Shown here piece after piece: positions 59,654 through 64,000 of a stretch of 64,000 bases of DNA. The translations under genes and the position numbers were made by a program. Where the stretch lies: contig CAIMSU010000341.1 in the NCBI GenBank assembly GCA_903844155.1, forward strand, positions 79,104-143,103, in the 5' to 3' direction. The number at the start of each line of letters is the position of its first letter. Within the stretch, counting starts at the first letter, position 1. The notes under the pieces were generated by a model. It was not told the DNA's origin, ran no database searches, and saw only the letters and a program-made list of their open reading frames with translations. This DNA is from an uncultured Pseudomonadota bacterium (GTDB lineage: Bacteria; Myxococcota_A; UBA796; SXON01).

Positions 59654-59977
59654 TCATTCGGGCAGGATCAGGCGGGCGACGGGCCGGCCCTCGATCAGGT
59701 GGGATTGCACGATCTCTGCGACGTCGCCCGGGGTGAGGCCGGCGTACCAGACGTTCTCCGGGTACACCACGAGGGTCGGGCCCTGGCGGCACGGGCCGAG
59801 GCAGTCGGTGGTGTTGAGCTTCACCGTCTCGAACAACGCGTTGGCGTCGATCGCTTCGGCCAGCGCGAGCCGCACGGCGTTGCAGTCGCGGTCCGCACAG
59901 CTCCCCTTGGGATGGCCCGGCGGGCGCTTGTTCGTGCACACGAACACATGGTGCTTCCAGTTCGGCATCGGCGACAT
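59654..59977 (-). CDS. 2Fe-2S ferredoxin, thioredoxin-like (Shethna type)
   Basis: The 107-residue protein is a thioredoxin-like 2Fe-2S ferredoxin: VFVCTNKRPPGHPKGSC supplies C14 and C27, and TTDCLGPCRQGPTL supplies C59 and C63, the ligand pattern of the Aquifex and Azotobacter proteins. C32 is extra. The remaining VVYPENVWYAGLTPGDV and basic HLIEGRPVARL end fit the family. It shuttles single electrons or acts as a maturation or sensing protein in the cytosol. It lies 54 bases upstream of the extended 4Fe-4S ferredoxin and is divergent from the ATP-grasp gene. Confidence 0.92.
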   Translation of the reverse strand: MSPMPNWKHHVFVCTNKRPPGHPKGSCADRDCNAVRLALAEAIDANALFETVKLNTTDCLGPCRQGPTLVVYPENVWYAGLTPGDVAEIVQSHLIEGRPVARLILPE

Positions 59978-60074
59978 CTATAGCCGGGGTTTCGGCGGGT
60001 GTCGGTAGTCCATCCCGCGCGGCATGGCCGAACGGGCGTGACGGGGGTAGGTCTCCGTGGCCCACAAGGACCCC

Positions 60075-61361
60075 ATGAACCGCCCGAACGTGCTCTTCAT
60101 CAGCCCGCAGTACCCACCGGAGATGAACGGGTTCACACGCGGGTTGGCGGAGGTCGGCGCGCGCGTCTGGGGGCTCGCGGATGGGCACGTGCACAGCGTT
60201 CCGCAGCATGTCCGCGACTACCTCGACGGCTACATCCAGGTCTCGCTGCAGCGGCCGGACGCCGTGCTCGACGCGGTGCATGCGGAGATGCGGCGGACGG
60301 GCGTGCGTTTTGACCGCATCGAGTGCCTCTGGGAGCCGTTCGTGGAGCTGGCCGCCTGGCTGCGGGAGCAGCTTGGCATTCCGGGCATGTCGTACGAGAC
60401 CGCGTTTGCGTTTCGCGACAAGGAGGCGATGAAAAAGCGCGTTGAGGCGGCGGGCTTACGCGTTCCCCACCACGCGAAGTGCGCGACGGGCGACGAGGTC
60501 CGCGCGGCGATCCACGGGAAGGGCAAGAAGAGGACCGGCGCCATCGGCTACCCCGTCTGCATCAAGCCGATCGCCGGGGCCGGAAGCGCCGACACCTTCC
60601 GGGTCGACAACGACGCCGAGCTGGAAGCGGTCCTCGAAAAGACCCGGCACGTCGCCGAGGTGTCTGTCGAAGAGTTCGTCGAAGGCGAGGAGTTCACGTT
60701 CGACACCGTCTGCATCAACGGCCGGCCGGCGTTCTACAACGTCGCGCAGTACCACCCGCGCCCCCTCGTCGCCCGGTCCAACGAGTGGATCAGCCCGATC
60801 GTGGTGGTTCTGCGGGACGTGCATGACCCGAAGTACGCGGAGGGCGTCGAGCTTGGCTTCCGCGTGCTGGACGCGATGGGGATGGGCACCGGGTTCACGC
60901 ACATGGAGTGGTACCGCAAGGCGAATGGCGAGGTCGTATTTGGCGAGATCGGCGGGCGTAGCGCCGGCGGGCACCTTGTCGACCAGATGAACTGGGCGAA
61001 CGACATTGATCTCTTCCGCGAGTGGGCGCGCGCGGTGACCTGGAAGGCGTTTGAGCCGTACGGCTCCGGGCACTACGGCGGGCCCGACAGCCTCGACCGG
61101 AAGTACAACTGCGCGATCATCTTCAAGCGCGCGCTCGGCGAAGGCCGGATCACGCGGGTGGAGGGCGTGGACGCCTACATGCGCCGCTACGGCAGGCACG
61201 TGTGCGCCAACGCCCTGCTCGCGCCCGGCCAGATGCGCCGGAATTGGCTCCAGACGCTGGTCTCCGACGGGTTCATCGCGGTCCGGCACCCGGACATCGG
61301 CGAGACGATGCGGATGGCGGAGGCCGCGGCGACGGACATCACGTTGTTCGCGGGCGGGTAG
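60075..61361 (+). CDS. ATP-grasp family ligase
   Basis: From ATG 60075 the protein has 428 residues; GTG 60057 would add six. It has the ATP-grasp plan: an N-terminal pre-domain (NVLFISPQYPPEMNGFTRGL), FRDKEAMKKRVEAAGLRVPH opening the A subdomain, GYPVCIKPIAGAGSADTFRV for the P-loop-like Lys, VEEFVEGEEFTFDTVCINGR (acidic metal region), and MEWYRKANGEVVFGEIGGRSAGG with the final Glu/Asn-type metal ligands. Such enzymes join a carboxylate to an amine or thiol through an acyl-phosphate. The substrate cannot be read, though an amino acid or peptide ligase is likely. AAGGA sits just before the ATG. The SelD fusion follows 27 bases after its stop. Confidence 0.88.
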   Translation: MNRPNVLFISPQYPPEMNGFTRGLAEVGARVWGLADGHVHSVPQHVRDYLDGYIQVSLQRPDAVLDAVHAEMRRTGVRFDRIECLWEPFVELAAWLREQLGIPGMSYETAFAFRDKEAMKKRVEAAGLRVPHHAKCATGDEVRAAIHGKGKKRTGAIGYPVCIKPIAGAGSADTFRVDNDAELEAVLEKTRHVAEVSVEEFVEGEEFTFDTVCINGRPAFYNVAQYHPRPLVARSNEWISPIVVVLRDVHDPKYAEGVELGFRVLDAMGMGTGFTHMEWYRKANGEVVFGEIGGRSAGGHLVDQMNWANDIDLFREWARAVTWKAFEPYGSGHYGGPDSLDRKYNCAIIFKRALGEGRITRVEGVDAYMRRYGRHVCANALLAPGQMRRNWLQTLVSDGFIAVRHPDIGETMRMAEAAATDITLFAGG

Positions 61362-61388
61362 GTGCGCTCCAGCGCCACCGGGGGACGG

Positions 61389-63536
61389 ATGCCCACGCTC
61401 CCGGACCTCGTCCTCGTCGGCGGTGGGCACAGCCACGTCCAGGTGCTGCTGCGGCACCGGGAGCGGCCTTTCGCGGCGCGGGTGACCATCATCCTCGACC
61501 AGCCAGAGGCCGTGTACTCGGGGATGGTGCCGGGGTTCGTGGCCGGGGAGTACACGGCGACGGACCTGACGATCGACGTCTGGGCGTTGGCGCGGACGGC
61601 GAACGTGCGGGTGGTGGACGGGGCCGCGCTGCGCGTCGACACCGAGCGCCGGCGGGTGGAGGTGGCGGGGAGGGGGCCGATCGCCTACGACACCGTCAGC
61701 ATCGACATCGGCTCGACGGTTGCGGGGCTGGGGCTCAAGGGTGTCCGCGAGCACGCGCTCGCCACCCGCCCGATCGGGCGGCTCGTCGCCGAGGTCGACG
61801 CGCGGATCGCCGCGCTCTCATCGGACGATCCGCGCCCCATCATCGTCGTCGGCGCGGGCGCTGCGGGGATCGAGCTTGCCTACTGCCTGAACGCGCGCAC
61901 CAAGCGCGACGTCGTCGTCGTCTCCGACCCCGTCGCCAGCCCCGGCGGGCGGCTCCTCACCCGTCGCCCGGGCGTCTCGTTCGTCGGCGGACGCGTCATC
62001 GAAGCGACCTACCGCGGCGTGCTGCTCGACCCCCACACGGAGCTCGCCGGTGCGCTCGTGGTCTGGGCCGCGGGCGCTGCCGCGTTGCCGCTAGCCGAGG
62101 CCAGCGACCTGCCCTGCGTGAACGGGTTCATCGACGTCGGGGCGACGTTGCAAGTGACCGGTCAACCCGCCATATTCGCCGTTGGGGACTGCGCGCACGT
62201 CGTCCAGACGCGCGGACCCGGGCGCGGGAAGCCACTCCCCAAAGCGGGCGTCTACGCCGTCCGGATGGGGCCGATCCTGTGCGCCAACCTGGACGCGCGC
62301 CTCACGGGCACCGTCCTTTCGCCCTACGTCCCGCAGACCGACTTCCTCTCGCTCCTGAACCTCGGCGACGGCACCGCGGTCGGCAGGCGCTCGGGCGGCC
62401 GTGTCGAGGGCGCCTGGGTGTGGCGGCTCAAGGACCGCATCGACCGGAAATTCATGGCGATGTTCCAGGTGCTTGGCGCCGACGGGCTGGCTGCGGGCAT
62501 GAGCGCGAACGCCGTTGACGAGGAGATGCCCTGCGGCGGATGTGCGGCGAAGGTCGGCGCGGCGGAGCTTCACCGGGCCCTGGCCTCGCTCGCGCCCATC
62601 CCCGCCGATCCGACCGTCGAGATGGGCCTCGCCGCACCGGACGACGCCGCCATTGTGCGGGTCCCCGGCGGCGACCGCCTCGGCTTGACGGTGGACGCGT
62701 TCACGGCGTTTTGTGACGATCCGTGGTCCGTCGGGCGCGTGGCCGCCGTCAACGCCGTCAACGACCTGTACGTGAAGGGCATCACCCCCCGCTGGGCGCT
62801 GGCGACCGTGGCTGTGCCGCCCGTTCCCGGGATGCTGGAGGAGGCGATGTCGGGCATCCGGCACGCGCTTGATGGGCTCGGCATCAGCCTCGTCGGCGGG
62901 CATACGCTCCGCGGCGAGGAGCTCTGCGTGGGCTTGTCCGTCGTCGGCACGCTCGCGCCGGGCGCGCCCGCTCATGGCCCGGCGAAGCTGCACGACGACG
63001 ACGTGCTCGTGCTGACGCGGGGGCTTGGATCGGGGGTGCTGCTGCGCGCCAACATGATGGGGGGCGCGCGTGGGGCGTGGGTCCGCGAGGCGCTGCAGTG
63101 GATGGCGCGCTCGCATCGTGAGGCGGCCGGTGTGCTGGCCACGTTCGCCGTCCAAGCCGCGACGGACGTCACCGGTTTTGGCCTCTACGGTCACCTGGCT
63201 ACGCTGCTGGCCCGATCGGTGGCGGCCGGGGGCGCTGTGGGCTGCGAGGTGGAGGTCGCCGAGCTGCCGCTCTACCCCGGCGCCTCAGCGCTCTTTGCGG
63301 CGGGCGTCCGAAGCACCTTTCACGCCCAGAATGTGCGAGGCGTCACCGGGATTCACGGCCCCGGCCTGGACCACCCCCTCGCCGGCCTCGGCTTTGACCC
63401 GCAGACCGCCGGTCCGCTGCTCTTCGCCCTCCCCGGCCATCGGCTGGACGGCGTTCTCGCGGCCCTCGCCGCGGTCGGGGAGCCGGCCCGGCGCATCGGG
63501 AGCGTCGTGGCGGGCCCGGGGATTCGGCTCGTTTGA
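61389..63536 (+). CDS. selD: FAD-dependent oxidoreductase fused to selenide, water dikinase (SelD)
   Basis: The 715-residue fusion (ATG 61389; GTG 61362 would add nine) has an N-terminal pyridine nucleotide-disulfide or Ndh-like domain of about 370 residues with VLVGGGHSHV, IIVVGAGAAGIELA and FAVGDCAHV for FAD and NAD(P)H binding. SelD follows: CGGCAAKVG (about 382-390) provides the catalytic Cys and Lys, then APDDAAIVRVPG, AVNAVNDLYVKGITPRWAL, GGHTLRGEELCVG and ATDVTGFGLYGHL. SelD makes selenophosphate from selenide and ATP, the donor for selenocysteine and 2-selenouridine tRNA. The fused domain probably supplies reduced selenium. This marks the organism as selenium-using. No other sel genes are in the window. 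Confidence 0.93.
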   Translation: MPTLPDLVLVGGGHSHVQVLLRHRERPFAARVTIILDQPEAVYSGMVPGFVAGEYTATDLTIDVWALARTANVRVVDGAALRVDTERRRVEVAGRGPIAYDTVSIDIGSTVAGLGLKGVREHALATRPIGRLVAEVDARIAALSSDDPRPIIVVGAGAAGIELAYCLNARTKRDVVVVSDPVASPGGRLLTRRPGVSFVGGRVIEATYRGVLLDPHTELAGALVVWAAGAAALPLAEASDLPCVNGFIDVGATLQVTGQPAIFAVGDCAHVVQTRGPGRGKPLPKAGVYAVRMGPILCANLDARLTGTVLSPYVPQTDFLSLLNLGDGTAVGRRSGGRVEGAWVWRLKDRIDRKFMAMFQVLGADGLAAGMSANAVDEEMPCGGCAAKVGAAELHRALASLAPIPADPTVEMGLAAPDDAAIVRVPGGDRLGLTVDAFTAFCDDPWSVGRVAAVNAVNDLYVKGITPRWALATVAVPPVPGMLEEAMSGIRHALDGLGISLVGGHTLRGEELCVGLSVVGTLAPGAPAHGPAKLHDDDVLVLTRGLGSGVLLRANMMGGARGAWVREALQWMARSHREAAGVLATFAVQAATDVTGFGLYGHLATLLARSVAAGGAVGCEVEVAELPLYPGASALFAAGVRSTFHAQNVRGVTGIHGPGLDHPLAGLGFDPQTAGPLLFALPGHRLDGVLAALAAVGEPARRIGSVVAGPGIRLV

Positions 63537-63574
63537 CGCGGCGTCCGCGATCCGAAGGGGTTGTCCCCTACCGT

Positions 63575-63749
63575 TGTGGATAACTGGGGGCACAACCCTG
63601 TGGGGAGGTGCTGAAAACCGGCTCCCGCCCGTCGCCGGAGACGGTATGCTCAAGAATTGCGCACGCCCAGAGTGTTGTGGTTACAGCCACTTGTGGTCTT
63701 TTTCGAATTGCCATTCACGTGACGGCGGGTTGTCCATAGGTGTGGAGAA
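63575..63749. promoter_or_regulatory. DnaA-box-like cluster
   Basis: TGTGGATAA at 63575-63583 is a perfect DnaA box (TTATCCACA on the other strand). TGTGGAGAA at 63741-63749 differs at one base, and TTGTCCATA at 63730-63738 at two. CCACTTGTGG lies between them. The stretch is more AT-rich than its surroundings. No dnaA, dnaN or gidA gene is in the window, so an origin is possible but unproven; regulation by DnaA is an alternative. Confidence 0.35.
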
Positions 63750-63819
63750 CTGCGGTCCTGCGGGCCAAAGCTGTCCGGAAGCTGTCGGCGGGGGGCGGGG
63801 TCATGAACCCGGCGGCCGG

Positions 63820-63901
63820 CCCGGACCTTTGCGCGGGCGGCCGCCGGTACTCCGGCGCTCGCGGTGGCGCAAAGTCGCTCGATTCGCCCGAGCGAATCGA
63901 G
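63820..63901 (+). repeat. Dispersed structured element, copy D (in the gap 63537-64000)
   Basis: Stem I keeps eight pairs (63827-63834 CTTTGCGC with 63867-63874) and the inner stem with TACT loop (63842-63847 with 63852-63857). Stem II pairs 63878-63887 (CTCGATTCGC) perfectly with 63892-63901 around CCGA. Stem III is missing. Together with copy E it fills the right end of the window; no gene was found in this 464-bp gap. Confidence 0.75.
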
Positions 63902-63959
63902 TCAGGCCCCGGCCCGGCCAAACGGCGGGAGGCACCGAGCCACGCCCCGGCGAAACGAG

Positions 63960-64000
63960 CGGCCGGCCCGGACCTTTGCGCGGGCGGCCGCCGTTACTCC
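63960..64000 (+). repeat. Dispersed structured element, copy E, cut by the window edge
   Basis: The first 41 bases of another copy: GCGGCCGGCCCGGACC, then CTTTGCGCGGGCGG at 63974-63987 and the inner stem start. It follows copy D in direct orientation at a distance of about 147 nt, so the element can be tandem. Confidence 0.7.

Noticed and set aside
63715..63921. 68-codon minus-strand frame near the right end
   Set aside because: It runs through structured element D and has no start or composition typical of a gene.
1..64000. tRNA, rRNA or transposase genes
   Set aside because: I looked for tRNA-like arms, GTTCGAA-type T-loops outside genes and transposase motifs, and found none that held up. 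A tRNA scan could still find one I missed.

Overview
The window is high-GC chromosomal DNA from a predatory or social deltaproteobacterial lineage, most likely Myxococcota or a close relative. The evidence is the gene content: Ser/Thr kinases fused to ATPase and TPR regions, MopE-type Cys/Asp metal-binding repeats, a MYXO-CTERM-like tail, zinc-ribbon plus GYF-like membrane proteins, PilB/PilT ATPases, and many lipoproteins with Asp/Ser/Thr-rich tethers. No rRNA, tRNA, CRISPR array, transposase or phage module was seen. Species cannot be named from the sequence.

Layout. 1-7.4 kb (mostly minus strand): a very large secreted beta-propeller protein cut by the left edge, a Bcp peroxiredoxin, a MOSC protein, a DUF3052/TetR pair, an unusual protein with four helix-turn-helix modules, and a small membrane protein. 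7.7-17.8 kb: secreted proteins and lipoproteins, including a CotH-like protein and a 1613-residue MopE/beta-helix surface protein. 17.8-18.4 kb: a structured, repeat-rich gap. 18.4-22.3 kb: glycosyltransferase, rhomboid protease, ribosomal protein L33, a small membrane protein, and a transaldolase-family aldolase. 22.4-33.1 kb: two large multidomain kinases flanking lipoproteins, a small barrel-like protein and a prolyl-tRNA editing protein. 33.1-38.1 kb: YceI, GNAT, small membrane proteins and a tandem double-PilT ATPase. 38.2-42.4 kb: an unusual three-gene coupled operon behind a 13-G tract. 42.5-46.5 kb: lipoprotein, PilB-type ATPase, membrane glycosyltransferase. 47-50.8 kb: glmU and a UvrD/PcrA helicase. 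50.9-54.1 kb: two paralogous zinc-ribbon/GYF-like/TM/TPR proteins. 54.1-63.5 kb: lipoproteins (amidohydrolase, spherulin-4-like), a membrane glycosyltransferase, two ferredoxins, an ATP-grasp enzyme and an FAD-oxidoreductase/SelD fusion. 63.5-64 kb: DnaA-box-like sequence and more repeats.

The most notable non-gene signal is a dispersed family of structured elements (near 7.5, 25.95, 46.7, 63.85 and 63.98 kb). Each complete copy has a nested hairpin and then a second hairpin, usually with TACT loops. The stem sequences differ between copies while pairing is kept. Two copies lie beside a shared module of about 85 bp that ends in TTTCATGATA some 10 nt before a start codon. The same CATGATA box precedes two further genes. 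Translational coupling by 4-nt GTGA or ATGA overlaps is very common.

Functionally the genes suggest a cell with an elaborate envelope (surface lipoproteins, glycan synthesis through GlmU and GT-C enzymes, a rhomboid protease), type IV pilus-like motors, kinase signalling, and selenium metabolism through SelD.
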